Assembly (NCBI GenBank): GCA_944384985.1 | Contig: CALWVM010000008.1 | Span: 1 to 64,000 of the forward strand | DNA: 64,000 nucleotides | Source of the DNA: an uncultured Clostridia bacterium | Lineage (GTDB): Bacteria > Bacillota > Clostridia > Oscillospirales > Acutalibacteraceae | Direction of reading: 5' to 3' | Position numbers and translations under genes: made by a program | The notes under the pieces: model-generated | Seen by the model: the letters and a program-made list of their open reading frames with translations, nothing else | Databases searched by the model: none | What the model was told of the DNA's origin: nothing | Part shown: in pieces, positions 17,550-27,061 of the stretch | Layout: the number at the start of each line of letters is the position of its first letter | Numbering within the stretch: the first letter of the stretch is position 1

Positions 17550-18668
17550 TTACCGTTTGCCGCCGAGGGCGGCATGCGCATCTTGCAGCAGCGCGCGGAT
17601 CGGCAGCTGCTGCGGACATTTTTCCTCGCATTTGCCGCATTTTACACAGCGGCGCGCATCGCCTTTCAGCTTTGCATACGCTTTTTTCGCGTCGGCAGGA
17701 TCCATCACGCTGCGATTGTACAGTGCGAACACTTCGGGGATCTTTACGCCCTTTGGGCAGGGCAGACAGTATTCGCAGTGCGTGCAGCCCACGCGCGCCG
17801 TGGTCTGCAAAATCTTTCTTGCTTCGGCGAATTTCGCTTGATCCGCCTCGGTCAGCTTGTTCGGCCGGCTCTCGTCGGCAAAGCGAAGGTTTTCATGCAG
17901 CTGCTCGGCATTGTGCATACCGCTGAGCAGCAGACTCGTTTCCGGTCGATCCCATACGAAATCCAGCGCCGCCTGCACCGGCGAGCCCTCCGGCAGTACA
18001 GCGCGGACGTTTTCGGGCACAGCGGCAAGTTTTCCACCGCGCAGCGGCTCCATGACGATCACACCTAATCCCCGCTTCGCCGCTTCAAGAAGGCCGCGCT
18101 CGCCCGCCTGATAATCCACGTCAAAATAGTTGTATTGGATCTGGCAGAAATCCCAGTGCGCATAGCCGTTTAGAATGGTCATAAATGCATCGAAATTGTC
18201 ATGAAATGAAAAACCGATATAACGGATTTTCCCCTGTTCGCGCGCTCTTTCCAGCTTTTCAAGCAGACCAAGCTTCAGCGCGGACTGCTGCCAGGAACGC
18301 AGATTTGCCGCATGCAGAAGATACATGTCAATGTAGTCTGTTTTCAGGCGGCGCAGCTGCGTTTCCAACGTTTTTTCAAACTCGAATCCGAACTTAAACC
18401 CGCCGAACGGCGATTTGGTCGCGAGCAGCACCTGCTGCCGCTTGCCGCCCTCGAGCGCCTTGCCGACAAGCGATTCGCTTCTGCCGCGATGATAGAAAAA
18501 CGCCGTGTCAAAATAATTGACGCCGCCGTCGATTGCCTCATGCAAAAGACGGACTGCTGCCGGCGTATCAATGCTTTTCAACCGGTTCTCCCGCACGGGC
18601 AGACGCATGCAGCCGAAGCCCAGAACGGAAACGCGCTCGCCGGTTTTTCCGAAATTCCGATATTGCAT
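17550..18668 (-). CDS. Aldo/keto reductase with C-terminal iron-sulfur domain
   Basis: A 372-residue member of the AKR-4Fe4S group typical of anaerobes. Residues about 1-280 form the AKR barrel (VLGFGCMRLP, NYFDTAFFYHRGRSE with the Asp and Tyr, LATKSPF with the Lys, DMYLLHA with the His). The C-terminus carries CTHCEYCLPCPKG and CVKCGKCEEKCPQQ, which fit one or two [4Fe-4S] clusters, suggesting ferredoxin-linked reduction of a carbonyl compound. The substrate is unknown; location before a GH127 gene suggests a sugar-derived aldehyde, by inference only. Its ATG shares one base with the stop of the upstream TcdA-like gene (TAATG). Confidence 0.92.
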   Translation of the reverse strand: MQYRNFGKTGERVSVLGFGCMRLPVRENRLKSIDTPAAVRLLHEAIDGGVNYFDTAFFYHRGRSESLVGKALEGGKRQQVLLATKSPFGGFKFGFEFEKTLETQLRRLKTDYIDMYLLHAANLRSWQQSALKLGLLEKLERAREQGKIRYIGFSFHDNFDAFMTILNGYAHWDFCQIQYNYFDVDYQAGERGLLEAAKRGLGVIVMEPLRGGKLAAVPENVRAVLPEGSPVQAALDFVWDRPETSLLLSGMHNAEQLHENLRFADESRPNKLTEADQAKFAEARKILQTTARVGCTHCEYCLPCPKGVKIPEVFALYNRSVMDPADAKKAYAKLKGDARRCVKCGKCEEKCPQQLPIRALLQDAHAALGGKR

Positions 18669-19381
18669 TAAATTTCCTCCTTTAATCCTGTGAGGGCCCG
18701 CACCACCGCGCCTGCGAGCACAAGCCCTGCCGCAGGCGGGGCGAACGCCGTACTCCCCGGCACGCGCCGCCCGTCTACCGACGGTACCGCCGCAGCACGG
18801 GGTTTTTCTTTGGAATAAACGACCTGCAAACGCCGCACGCCCCGCTTGCGAAGCGCCGCACGCATGGTGCGCGCCAGCGGGCAGACGGAAGTTTCATAAA
18901 TATCGGCAAGCTCAAAACGCTCCGGATAGAGCTTGTTGCCCGCGCCCATGGAGGCGATCAGCGGCACGCCTGCCTGTTCACAGCGCACGGCAAGCTCGAC
19001 CTTGGCTTGCACGTCGTCCACGGCATCCACCACATATTGAAAAGCGGAAAGATCGAAGGTATCCGCATTTTCCGGGGTGTAATAGGCATCGCGCACCGAA
19101 ACCTGCATTTCGGGAGAAATGTCCAAAAGCCGCTCGCGCATGACCTCGGTTTTTTTGCGCCCGACCGTCGAGTGCAGCGCGATGATCTGACGATTGATGT
19201 TGCTCTCGCTTACCGTGTCGCCGTCGATGAGCGTAAGCGCGCCGACCCTGCTTCGTGCGAGCGCTTCGCACACATAGCCGCCGACGCCCCCCACGCCGAA
19301 CACCGCCACATGCGCGTGCCACAGTTTTTCCATCGCGTCGTCTCCGAAGAGCAGCCGTTCGCGCGAAAAGGTCTCGTCCAT
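18668..19381 (-). CDS. tcdA: tRNA threonylcarbamoyladenosine dehydratase (TcdA/CsdL-like)
   Basis: An E1-like ThiF-fold enzyme of 237 residues that in relatives cyclises tRNA t6A37 to ct6A with ATP. The Rossmann motif GVGGVGGYVCEALARSRVG is followed by LIDGDTVSESNINRQ, then AVDDVQAKVELAVRCEQAGV and SMGAGNKLYPERFE, all characteristic of this subgroup. ATG 19381 has GGAGGGA about 6-11 bases upstream; the longer frame to 19453 lies in the promoter region. First gene of a tight minus-strand unit with the aldo/keto reductase and GH127, a functional mix that may only reflect shared transcription. Confidence 0.9.
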   Translation of the reverse strand: MDETFSRERLLFGDDAMEKLWHAHVAVFGVGGVGGYVCEALARSRVGALTLIDGDTVSESNINRQIIALHSTVGRKKTEVMRERLLDISPEMQVSVRDAYYTPENADTFDLSAFQYVVDAVDDVQAKVELAVRCEQAGVPLIASMGAGNKLYPERFELADIYETSVCPLARTMRAALRKRGVRRLQVVYSKEKPRAAAVPSVDGRRVPGSTAFAPPAAGLVLAGAVVRALTGLKEEI

Positions 19382-19566
19382 TTTGTCCCTCCGAACTTGG
19401 TTTCTGCCAGCTTTGTATTTTCTTATTATACAGATTTCCGCTCGGTTTTGCAATGCAACATTCTAAGGCCGGATAGATCGAGTTTGTTAAATATTTGCCA
19501 AATTTTGCAACGAATTTTTGGGTATAGTCCACAAATAAGTCCGGGAAATCTTGTTCGATTTAGCCC

Positions 19567-19595
19567 TTGCGAATAGATGGACAGCATGCTACAAT
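19567..19595 (+). promoter_or_regulatory. Promoter of the GtrA-like gene
   Basis: TTGCGA (19567-19572), 17 bases, TACAAT (19590-19595). A GGGAGAG ribosome binding site follows near 19615-19621. Confidence 0.65.
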
Positions 19596-19630
19596 AATGT
19601 AGATTTTTTACATAGGGAGAGTAATTTTGT

Positions 19631-20188
19631 ATGGGTAAATTAAATCAAATCGATAAAGCTGCCGCAGGCAAAGGGAAGGGGATTGAGACCCTGTGGCAAT
19701 TTATAAAGTTTATTGTTGTCAGTCTTGGTGCTTTTGTGATTCAGACTTTTCTTCCTTTGCTTATCAAGCTCCCGATGACAGATGAATTTCTGCATCAGGC
19801 TTTCGATTGGGGTCTTTTTCAGTCGACGGCTGAAACCGGTCTCGGCATCTTCCTTGCCGCCAATATCAGCAACGTCATTGCCCAGATCGTCTCTTTCTTC
19901 ATCAATCGTGAAAAGACGTTCAATTCCAGCGCGAACATCGCGGTGACACTGCCCATCTATATCGTATTTACGATCGCACTCATTTGTTTTTCAGCCTGGC
20001 TTTCGCCGACGCTCATCAGTTTCTTCACGACATATGTCGGGGAAAACGCCGCGATCTCCATTTCCGGTGCCGTGTGTGGAGCAATCCAGTTCTTCCTGTA
20101 TTTCCCCGTAGATAAGATCTTGTTCCACAAGAAAAAAGAGGACAAAGACGCTAAGGAAGAAGAAAAAGAGCCTGCAAAGAAGGCCTAA
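19631..20188 (+). CDS. GtrA-like multi-span membrane protein
   Basis: A 185-residue protein with four predicted membrane helices (about 25-48, 75-98, 104-126 and 137-158) and a highly charged Lys/Glu/Asp tail (KKKEDKDAKEEEKEPAKKA). The first helix (LWQFIKFIVVSLGAFVIQ) and the ISNVIAQIVSFFINREKTF segment after helix two are the GtrA/DPMS family signature; such proteins assist transfer of lipid-linked sugars across the membrane. It stands alone under its own promoter, without the usual adjacent glycosyltransferase, so its partner is unknown. A strong terminator follows. Confidence 0.85.
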   Translation: MGKLNQIDKAAAGKGKGIETLWQFIKFIVVSLGAFVIQTFLPLLIKLPMTDEFLHQAFDWGLFQSTAETGLGIFLAANISNVIAQIVSFFINREKTFNSSANIAVTLPIYIVFTIALICFSAWLSPTLISFFTTYVGENAAISISGAVCGAIQFFLYFPVDKILFHKKKEDKDAKEEEKEPAKKA

Positions 20189-20201
20189 CAAAAGCAAAGA
20201 G

Positions 20202-20238
20202 AACGCCCCCTCGCTTCACGCGAAGGGGCGTTTTTTTG
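20202..20238 (+). terminator. Intrinsic terminator after the GtrA-like gene
   Basis: AACGCCCCCTCGC pairs with GCGAAGGGGCGTT around a short TTCAC loop, followed by seven T. The rest of 20238-20535 has no gene or motif that I can support. Confidence 0.92.
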
Positions 20239-20535
20239 TGCGCATCTTCGGAAAATGCGGGCAGAGCCTGCGCCCTGCCCGCCGCGCCGCAAAAAAAGCA
20301 GCGCTTTGCCGGGCAACAGACATACGCACTTTATGTCAACCCTCAAATTGCCGGACTTTTCCCAACACTGGGTTGGGTAACCGCACGTTCACCCGACAGG
20401 CATATTATAGCAAGATTTCTGTACCGGAAAAAGAAACATTGACAAAATACACATAAAAATGGCGGAATTAACCGGCAGTGCCCATCGGCGCAGCGGAAAC
20501 ACTGCGTACAGGCGTTCTGACGCGAAAAATCCGTC

Positions 20536-20564
20536 TTGCGCTTTAGGGCGGCGCGTGCTACAAT
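20536..20564 (+). promoter_or_regulatory. Promoter of the first azlCD pair
   Basis: TTGCGC (20536-20541), 17 bases, TACAAT (20559-20564) with a TGC immediately before the -10. Confidence 0.65.
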
Positions 20565-20601
20565 AGTCCGGCGAAAAACCAAGAAAAAGCGAGGCGGGAA
20601 T

Positions 20602-21318
20602 ATGGCAGCGTGTGAAAACCGATTTGCAAAAGGGCTGCGCGACGGCGTCCCTATTGCGCTCGGGTATCTGTCTGTCTCGTTCACATTCGGCATGATGGCG
20701 GCTGCGGGAGGGCTCCCTACCGTATTTGCCGTGGCGATCTCCATGACAAACCTCACTTCCGCCGGGCAGTTCGCGGGGCTTTCTTTAATGCTTAGCGGCG
20801 GCGCATATGCGGAAATGGCGCTTGCACAGTTCGTCATCAACCTGCGCTATGCGCTGATGTCTGTCTCCCTATCGCAAAAGCTCCATAAGAGCGTGCGGCT
20901 TTTCGACCGTTTCTGGATCGCGTTCGGCAACACGGATGAGATTTTCGCCGTCGCAAGCGGGCAAAGCGCACAGGTGGGCAGCCGCTATATGCTCGGGCTC
21001 ATCGCCGTGCCGTATGTCGGCTGGGCGCTTGGGACATTCTTAGGCGCAGCGGCAAACAATCTCTTGCCCGAGAGCCTGCGCTCGGCGCTGGGCATTGCAA
21101 TCTACGGGATGTTTTTGGCGATCTTCATCCCGCCGATGAAAAAATCGGGCGCAGTCGCAGCGGTGGTGCTCACGGCGGCTGGGCTTAGCTGCGCATTTCA
21201 CTACCTTCCGTTTTTGCAGTCCGTCTCGTCGGGCTTTGTCATTATCATCTGCGCGGTTGCGGCGGCAACGCTCGGCGCACTTCTAAAGCCTGTTTCCGAA
21301 AAGGAGGACACGACATGA
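20602..21318 (+). CDS. azlC: Branched-chain amino acid exporter large subunit, AzlC family
   Basis: A 238-residue inner membrane protein with several hydrophobic helices. Members export branched-chain amino acids together with AzlD. The N-terminal FAKGLRDGVPIALGYLSVSFTFG and TNLTSAGQFAGL, then VINLRYALMSVSLSQKL, are the AzlC signature. ATG 20602 is chosen for the AGGCGGG site just upstream; the in-frame ATG at 20536 lies inside the promoter. It overlaps azlD by four bases (ATGA). A second, more distant azlCD pair lies at 60.2-61.3 kb. Confidence 0.92.
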   Translation: MAACENRFAKGLRDGVPIALGYLSVSFTFGMMAAAGGLPTVFAVAISMTNLTSAGQFAGLSLMLSGGAYAEMALAQFVINLRYALMSVSLSQKLHKSVRLFDRFWIAFGNTDEIFAVASGQSAQVGSRYMLGLIAVPYVGWALGTFLGAAANNLLPESLRSALGIAIYGMFLAIFIPPMKKSGAVAAVVLTAAGLSCAFHYLPFLQSVSSGFVIIICAVAAATLGALLKPVSEKEDTT

Positions 21319-21632
21319 CCTCTTATTTCTGGATCCAGCTTGCGGTGATGGCGGGCGTGACCTATCTTGTGCGGATGCTGCCGCTGGTGATCTTCCGCAA
21401 AAAGATTGAAAACCGCTTTATCCGCTCGTTCCTGCACTACATCCCCTACGCGGTGCTTGCCGCCATGACCTTCCCCGCCGTGTTTTCCTCCACGGGCGGC
21501 GGGCTGTGGTCGGCGCTTGCGGGGCTTCTTGTCGCGGTAGTGCTCGCCTTTTTTGAAAAGGGCCTTGTCACCGTCGCGCTGTGCGCCTGCGCCGCCGTGT
21601 TTTTGGCAGAATGGCTGCCCACCTTATTTTAA
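21315..21632 (+). CDS. azlD: Branched-chain amino acid transport small subunit, AzlD family
   Basis: A 105-residue membrane protein with three to four helices (about 4-22, 40-60, 66-84 and 86-104). The helix-one sequence MAGVTYLVRMLPLVIF and the LHYIPYAVLAAMTFPAVF segment match AzlD. It is translationally coupled to azlC through the ATGA overlap and would complete the exporter. A hairpin (GCCCCCGAAGA with TCTTCGGGGGT, about 21651-21684) follows, but without a strong U-tract. Confidence 0.9.
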   Translation: MTSYFWIQLAVMAGVTYLVRMLPLVIFRKKIENRFIRSFLHYIPYAVLAAMTFPAVFSSTGGGLWSALAGLLVAVVLAFFEKGLVTVALCACAAVFLAEWLPTLF

Positions 21633-21650
21633 TGAAATCCTATATAAGCA

Positions 21651-21690
21651 GCCCCCGAAGAAAGCCGAGCTTCTCTTCGGGGGTCGTTGG
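21651..21690 (+). terminator. Convergent hairpin between azlD and fucA
   Basis: GCCCCCGAAGA and TCTTCGGGGGT form an 11-bp stem between two convergent genes. Both flanks are only weakly U-rich, so it is called with caution. Confidence 0.5.
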
Positions 21691-21703
21691 TTGTGTGTGA
21701 TCT

Positions 21704-22387
21704 TCAATCCTCGCGGTAGTGCTTATAGCCCGGGTGACGGCCCGTAATGCCGTAGTATTTGCGCAGGTCGATGAGCTTTTGGATATTCTCTTCGGAAATC
21801 TCCTTTTCCCCGCCGAGCAGATGCGCCGTTAAGCTGATCTTCGCGAACAGTTCGAGTGTTTCCATGCGGTAATAGGCGGTGATCGCGTCTGCACCGACGG
21901 TCAATGCGCCGTGGTTTGCCAAAAGCAGCACGTCGTGCTCCTGCAAATAGGGCGCGATGGCATCGGGCACTTCATAGGTGGACGGCGTACCGTAGGGCGT
22001 GACGGGGATCGAGCCGATGGCGGCGACCGTTTCGATCATCGTATATCGATCGAGCGGCACATGCGCCACAGCATAACCCGTTGCGGTAGGCGGATGCGCG
22101 TGCAGCACCGCGCCGACATCCTCGCGCTCCTTGTAGCAGCGCAGGTGCATTTTGATCTCGGACGAGGGGCGGTAGCCGTTTTCGGCTTCGAGTACGTTCC
22201 CTTCGGCATCGATCACCACCAGTTTTTCGGGGGTAATAAAGCTCTTGGAGATCCCCGTGGGGGTCGCTAAAAAATTGCCGTTTGGCAGGCGGACGGAAAG
22301 GTTGCCGTCGTTTGCCGCCACCCATCCAAGCTGCCACATTTTGTGGCAGATGTCGCACATCACTTCGCGCGTTTCCATGTATTGCAT
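21704..22387 (-). CDS. fucA: L-fuculose-1-phosphate aldolase (class II aldolase)
   Basis: Splits L-fuculose-1-phosphate to dihydroxyacetone phosphate and L-lactaldehyde, ending the fucose-specific branch. The 227-residue protein has the zinc aldolase/epimerase landmarks: NDGNLSVRLP, PTGISKSFI, the acidic SSEIKMHLRCYK catalytic region, VLHAHPPTATGYA with the metal histidines, and LLANHGALTVG. Sequence alone does not fully separate FucA from AraD or RhaD; the fucI-fucK-fucU neighbours decide it. Last gene of the fuc operon, 19 bases after fucU, with AGGAGCGAG as ribosome binding site. Confidence 0.9.
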   Translation of the reverse strand: MQYMETREVMCDICHKMWQLGWVAANDGNLSVRLPNGNFLATPTGISKSFITPEKLVVIDAEGNVLEAENGYRPSSEIKMHLRCYKEREDVGAVLHAHPPTATGYAVAHVPLDRYTMIETVAAIGSIPVTPYGTPSTYEVPDAIAPYLQEHDVLLLANHGALTVGADAITAYYRMETLELFAKISLTAHLLGGEKEISEENIQKLIDLRKYYGITGRHPGYKHYRED

Positions 22388-22406
22388 AATCTCGCTCCTT
22401 TTTGTA

Positions 22407-22847
22407 TCAGTCCGTCACTACGCCCTTTTGCAAAAGCAAATTGGCATACAGCGCCTGCTCGCCGGTCGCAATCATCAGATAAGCCCCTTTTGCGCGTTCG
22501 TAAAACGCAAACCGCTCGATCTCCTCGACCATATCCGCGCCGCGCGCGTCGTGTTTTTCCAAGATCGTATCATACGCATCCCAAATCGGTGTTGCCACCT
22601 TATCTCCCGGGACGACCTGCATGCGCCCCACGGGTCTGTCCACATAGGTGTCCAGCGGGAAAAGCTGCAGGATTGCATCCAGAATTTCCGGAATGCCGTG
22701 CCCATCCATGCGCACGACCACAGCGTTTTTGCCGACGGTAGCAACCGGGAAATTGCCGTCCGCGAGCACCAGCGTGTCGCCGTGCCCCATTTCGCAAAGC
22801 GCCTTTAAGAGCGCGGGCGGTAAAATGTTCGGGATCCCTTTTAACAT
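22407..22847 (-). CDS. fucU: L-fucose mutarotase
   Basis: Interconverts the alpha and beta anomers of L-fucose so that isomerase receives the right form. The 146-residue protein has the RbsD/FucU family pattern [24 protein letters not shown] with the catalytic His, LADGNFPV, RMDGHGIPEILDAIL and a C-terminal GEQALYANLLLQKGVV. Its ATG lies within the last codons of fucK (ATGTTAA overlap), implying coupled translation. AGGGGAC lies at the proper distance. Confidence 0.92.
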   Translation of the reverse strand: MLKGIPNILPPALLKALCEMGHGDTLVLADGNFPVATVGKNAVVVRMDGHGIPEILDAILQLFPLDTYVDRPVGRMQVVPGDKVATPIWDAYDTILEKHDARGADMVEEIERFAFYERAKGAYLMIATGEQALYANLLLQKGVVTD

Positions 22848-24319
22848 AAGCCAGTCCCCTTCAAAAATCGTGGATACGCCGTTTCCGTATCGTCGGACAG
22901 ATGCGGCGCAAAAATCTGCGGGTGTTCGCACCGGCGCACCAGCGCACGCGCCGCTTGCAGATCTTCTATTGTACCGTCGGCTAGCATCTGCAAAAGCAGA
23001 TTGCCGTAGGCAGTCGCCTCCACAGGGCCGGCGCTCACGGTTTTCCGGCAGACGTCCGCTGTAAGCGCACACAAAAGCCGATCCTTGACCCCGCCGCCGA
23101 CGATGTACAGCGTGTCGTACTTTTTCTGCGTGCATCGCTCAATCTGCCCGATCGCATAGCGGTATTTCATGGCAAGACTGTCGTAGATGCAGCGGAGCAC
23201 CTCCGCCTTGCTTTCAGGAACGGGCTGGCCCGTTTCGGCACAGTAAGCCCGAATGCGCGTCGGGATGTCCCCGGGAGGCGCAAAACGTGCATCGTCGGGG
23301 TCGATAAAGCTTTGGAACGGTTTTGCACGTTTGGCAAGCGACTCCATTTCGGCAAAAGAGATCGATTCGCCCTCGCGCTGCCACTGCCGCCGCGTCTCCT
23401 GAATGAGCCAAAGCCCAATGATATTTTTTAAGAAGGATGCTTTTCCGCCGTAGCCACCCTCATTGGTGACGTTGCAGCGGTAAGCTTCGTCTGAAATCAG
23501 CGGTGCGGCAAGCTCTGTGCCTAAGAGCGACCAGGTGCCGCAGCTTAAAAACAGAAAATCCTCTGTTTCGGCGGGAACGCTTGCCATCGCGCACTGCGTA
23601 TCATGCCCCGCCACGGCAGTCACTCGTGTGGGAGGAAGCCCCAGCTCTTCGCAAAGCGCTGTGCGAAGCCGCCCGACAGGCGTTGCGGTCGGTATCACCT
23701 CGGGAAACAGCCGCCGCGGGATCCCCAAAGCGGACAGCACACGGTCCGACCACACGCGCCGCCGCGCATCCAAAAGCTGCGTGGTGGTGGCAATGGAATA
23801 TTCCGCTTTTCGCTCGCCCGTCAAAAGATAGTTGAACAGATCGGGCATGAGCAGCAGCGTTTCGGCGTTTTCGAGCACCTGCGGCCGCTGTGCTTGCAGC
23901 GCAAACAGCTGGAACGCGGTGTTGATCTCCATGAACTGGTTGCCCGTAATTTGATAAAATTCCTCGCGCGGAAGCTTCTGAAAGGCTTGTTCTAACGTGC
24001 CCGCCGTGCGCGCGTCGCGGTAATGCACAGGGTTTTCGAGCAGATAGCCGTCACGGTCCAAAAGCCCAAAATCCACGCCCCAGGTGTCTACGCCGATGCT
24101 CTCGAGCGCGCCGTAAGCCTTGGTTTTCAAGAGCGCCTGCTTGATCTCGTAAAACAGCCGCAGCACGTCCCAATACAGCGTGCCGCAGACCTCGACGGGG
24201 TCGTTTGAGAACCGGTGAACTTCCTCCAATGCGAGCGTCTCGCCGTTGTATTTTCCGAGGATGGCGCGCCCGCTCGACGCGCCGAAATCCAGGCACAGAT
24301 ACCGTTTTTCAGCGCTCAT
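22841..24319 (-). CDS. fucK: L-fuculokinase (rhamnulokinase-like FGGY kinase)
   Basis: Phosphorylates L-fuculose with ATP to fuculose-1-phosphate. The 492-residue FGGY kinase has [14 protein letters not shown] at the N-terminus, [26 protein letters not shown] and [11 protein letters not shown], then [15 protein letters not shown] in the C-terminal domain. Overall it resembles RhaB more than E. coli FucK, which is common in Firmicutes fuc clusters, so fuculokinase is assigned mainly from context. It overlaps fucI by four bases (ATGA) and fucU by seven. Confidence 0.87.
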   Translation of the reverse strand: MSAEKRYLCLDFGASSGRAILGKYNGETLALEEVHRFSNDPVEVCGTLYWDVLRLFYEIKQALLKTKAYGALESIGVDTWGVDFGLLDRDGYLLENPVHYRDARTAGTLEQAFQKLPREEFYQITGNQFMEINTAFQLFALQAQRPQVLENAETLLLMPDLFNYLLTGERKAEYSIATTTQLLDARRRVWSDRVLSALGIPRRLFPEVIPTATPVGRLRTALCEELGLPPTRVTAVAGHDTQCAMASVPAETEDFLFLSCGTWSLLGTELAAPLISDEAYRCNVTNEGGYGGKASFLKNIIGLWLIQETRRQWQREGESISFAEMESLAKRAKPFQSFIDPDDARFAPPGDIPTRIRAYCAETGQPVPESKAEVLRCIYDSLAMKYRYAIGQIERCTQKKYDTLYIVGGGVKDRLLCALTADVCRKTVSAGPVEATAYGNLLLQMLADGTIEDLQAARALVRRCEHPQIFAPHLSDDTETAYPRFLKGTGLC

Positions 24320-26106
24320 TTATACATCGGGCCGAACGCCGCGCACGCGCGGAAGTCCTGCCCCTCCTTATCCATGCCGAACGCGTTCCAAACCGCGGGG
24401 CGGAAGATCTTTTCCTCCGGGACATTGTGCATGCAAACGGGGATACGCAGAATCGAGCACAGCGTGATGAGATCCGCGCCGATGTGCCCGTAGCTGATCG
24501 CACCGTGGTTCGCGCCCCAGTTGTTCATCACGTCATATGCCGATTTGAATGCCCCCCTGCCTGTAAGCCGCGGCGCAAACCAGGTGCACGGCCAGGTGTA
24601 GTCGGTGCGCTTCCAGAGCTTGTCGGAGACCTCGTCAGGTAAATCGACGGTGTAGCCTTCGGCGATCTGCATAACGGGACCCAACCCCTTGACGATATTT
24701 AAGCGGCACATGGTGGCAGGCATTTCACTGCGCGTTAAAAAGCGTGAGGAGAAGCCGCCGCCGCGGAAATAGCCCATGTCCGCCGCGTTCCAGGTGGTCG
24801 CGTCCAGGCACGCCTTGCAGTCCGCTTCCGTCATCTCCCAGAACGGCTTGACAACACCGTTGCCGTTCTCATCCTTGACCTCGCCGCAGAAATCGAGACA
24901 CGACGCGCCGGAGTTAATCAGGTGGATAAAGCCGCCCGCTTCTGCCGCCTTGCCGGTGAGCGTATAGCCTGTCGCTTTTTTGACCGCCTCGGGGCTCCAG
25001 AACGTGCGCACGTCGGAAAACATCTGCGCGGTATTGGTCAACAGTTTGCCGAACAGCATGGAAACGCCGTTGAGCGTGTCGTTTTCGGTTGCAAGCACAT
25101 ACGGCTCGCGCGCGCCGTTCCAGTCAAACGAGGAGTTGAGCAACGCCTCGGGGAAGTCACAGTTCGGGTAATAATCCGTCCACTGCCGCTGCCCCTGGAA
25201 GCCGCCGCACAGCGCGTTGTGCCCGACCGCTTCTTCCTCACAGCCCTCGGGCAGATTCGGGTTGCCTGCATACAGGTCTTTGATGATGCACATCATCTTG
25301 ACGACGAATTCCCACGCCTCTTCCTTTTGTGCGTCGGTCTTTTTGAACCAGTCTGGGTTTTTGTCGAAGCCCTCTTTGCAGTTCTCCTTTGCCCAGGCAA
25401 GCGCTTTTTGGAATTCGGCTTCATCGTAAATGCCCTCGCCCATACGGCGGAGGATCTCGACCTCATCCACGGACTCCACACGCATGCCAAGGTATTCTTC
25501 AAAGAAATCGGGGTTGATGATCGACCCCGCGATACCCATGCAAATGGAACCGATCTGCAAATAGGATTTGCCGCGCATGGTCGCCGCCGCCACCGCCGCG
25601 CGCCCGAAGCGCAGGAGCTTTTCCTTGACGTCGTCGGGGATCTCTGTCTCGTCGGCATCCTGGACGTCGCGCCCGTAAATGCCGAACGCCGGAAGTCCCT
25701 TTTGCGCGTGCGACGCGAGCACAGAGGCAAGGTACACCGCGCCCGGGCGCTCCGTTCCGTTGAAGCCCCAAACGCCTTTGATGGTATTTTTGTCCATATC
25801 CATGGTTTCCGAGCCGTAGCACCAGCAGGGCGTGACTGTCAGCGTAATGGCGACGCCCGCCTTGCGGAATTTATCCTCGCATGCGGCGGCTTCCGCCACA
25901 CGGCCGATGGTGGTGTCGGCAAGGACGACCTCGACAGGTTCGCCGTTCGTATACCGCAGATTTTCGCGGAACAGCGCCGCCGCGGCTTTTGCCATGCCCA
26001 TCGTCTGGGCTTCTAAGGATTCGCGCACCTTTAAAGGTCCACGTCTGCCGTCAATGGTCGGCCGGATACCGATCACGGGATAATCGCCTACATATCTGTT
26101 GCGCAT
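24316..26106 (-). CDS. fucI: L-fucose isomerase
   Basis: Converts L-fucose to L-fuculose using Mn2+. The 596-residue length matches E. coli FucI (591). Family blocks are [65 protein letters not shown] and [21 protein letters not shown]. The conserved ENDT and late [16 protein letters not shown] segments are also present. ATG 26106 is selected because GAGGAG at 26115-26120 precedes it; the frame extends further without a site. First gene of the operon fucI-fucK-fucU-fucA, which reads away from the AraC-type regulator. No fucose permease or fucO is in the window. Confidence 0.96.
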   Translation of the reverse strand: MRNRYVGDYPVIGIRPTIDGRRGPLKVRESLEAQTMGMAKAAAALFRENLRYTNGEPVEVVLADTTIGRVAEAAACEDKFRKAGVAITLTVTPCWCYGSETMDMDKNTIKGVWGFNGTERPGAVYLASVLASHAQKGLPAFGIYGRDVQDADETEIPDDVKEKLLRFGRAAVAAATMRGKSYLQIGSICMGIAGSIINPDFFEEYLGMRVESVDEVEILRRMGEGIYDEAEFQKALAWAKENCKEGFDKNPDWFKKTDAQKEEAWEFVVKMMCIIKDLYAGNPNLPEGCEEEAVGHNALCGGFQGQRQWTDYYPNCDFPEALLNSSFDWNGAREPYVLATENDTLNGVSMLFGKLLTNTAQMFSDVRTFWSPEAVKKATGYTLTGKAAEAGGFIHLINSGASCLDFCGEVKDENGNGVVKPFWEMTEADCKACLDATTWNAADMGYFRGGGFSSRFLTRSEMPATMCRLNIVKGLGPVMQIAEGYTVDLPDEVSDKLWKRTDYTWPCTWFAPRLTGRGAFKSAYDVMNNWGANHGAISYGHIGADLITLCSILRIPVCMHNVPEEKIFRPAVWNAFGMDKEGQDFRACAAFGPMYK

Positions 26107-26140
26107 AGGGGTGCTCCTCTCGTTTTTATATCTTTTTTTC

Positions 26141-26180
26141 ATTATACTGTTGTTTTTACAGGAAAACTTGTAGTATACTA
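26141..26180. promoter_or_regulatory. Divergent fuc/AraC promoter region with a palindrome
   Basis: The minus-strand -10 TATAAT (26146-26141) serves fucI. On the plus strand TTGTTT (26150-26155) and TATACT (26174-26179) form a likely promoter for the regulator. TAGTATACTA (26171-26180) is a perfect palindrome overlapping the regulator's -10 and is a candidate operator. Confidence 0.55.
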
Positions 26181-26218
26181 TCGGTAAAGTATAAGGATAT
26201 TCACTTTTGGAGGCGCTT

Positions 26219-27061
26219 ATGTTCCCACCTGCCGTTCAGGAGCAAAAACATCGGGGCACATTTGCTTTTCCCTTGGAATTCCACCATGTGGACAAGACCC
26301 ATCCGCGCTACCATATGCCATTGCACTGGCACATGGACTATGAGCTCATCCGCGTGCTCTCGGGGCAGCTGACGCTTTCGCTCAACACCCGCAGCCTGGT
26401 GCTCACGCCGGGTGACGTGGCGCTCGTGCAGGAGGGCGTCGTGCACGGCGGCGTACCGAAGGACTGCGTGTACCAGTGCATCGACATGGACTTAAACGAA
26501 TTTCTGCGCGGCAATGTGCCGGATTTTGCCCGGGAGGGCGCAACGGTCATCCTCGACGCGACGTTCCCGCAGGGAAGCGCGGAGGCAGACACCATAGATC
26601 GGCTGTTCGACACCGTACAGACCGAGGGCACGGGGTACGCCTTTCTGGCACAGGGGCTGATCTTACAGCTGGTGGGGCTGATTTTGCAAAACCATCGGTA
26701 CACGTCCAGCGGCGAACGCGAAGCACGCTCCATGCGGCGGGTGCGGCAGTTAAAAAGCGCGCTCGCTTTCATCCGAAAACGGTACGCCATGCCGGTTACG
26801 CTCGAAGAGATCGCCCATGCGGCGGGGATGTCGCCGCGCTATTTCTGCCGCTTTTTTTCGGAGATGACCGGCCGCACGCCTATTGATTATCTGAATTTCT
26901 ACCGTGTGGAGCGTGCCTGCGAACGGCTGACCTATACGGGCGAAAGCGTGACGGAAATCGCACTTTCGTGCGGGTTTAACGATTTGAGCTATTTTGTCAA
27001 GACGTTCCGCAGATACAAAGGCACAACGCCGAAGCAATACCGGAAAGGAAACGCCGTATGA
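26219..27061 (+). CDS. AraC family transcriptional regulator, divergent to the fuc operon
   Basis: A 280-residue regulator with an N-terminal cupin sensor ([27 protein letters not shown], then [12 protein letters not shown]) and a C-terminal double helix-turn-helix ([27 protein letters not shown] and [28 protein letters not shown]). The cupin domain suggests a sugar effector; the divergent layout suggests that it controls fucIKUA, probably as an activator. ATG 26219 has GGAGG at about 26210-26214. The stop overlaps the ATG of the PLP decarboxylase gene (ATGA). Confidence 0.92.
   Translation: MFPPAVQEQKHRGTFAFPLEFHHVDKTHPRYHMPLHWHMDYELIRVLSGQLTLSLNTRSLVLTPGDVALVQEGVVHGGVPKDCVYQCIDMDLNEFLRGNVPDFAREGATVILDATFPQGSAEADTIDRLFDTVQTEGTGYAFLAQGLILQLVGLILQNHRYTSSGEREARSMRRVRQLKSALAFIRKRYAMPVTLEEIAHAAGMSPRYFCRFFSEMTGRTPIDYLNFYRVERACERLTYTGESVTEIALSCGFNDLSYFVKTFRRYKGTTPKQYRKGNAV

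Noticed and set aside
20238..20535. Possible small genes between the GtrA-like gene and azlC
   Set aside because: Short frames lack ribosome binding sites and resemble no proteins.
22841..24319. Rhamnulokinase (rhaB) as the name for the FGGY kinase
   Set aside because: Sequence resembles RhaB, but fucI, fucU and fucA neighbours make fuculokinase more likely; no rhaA is present.
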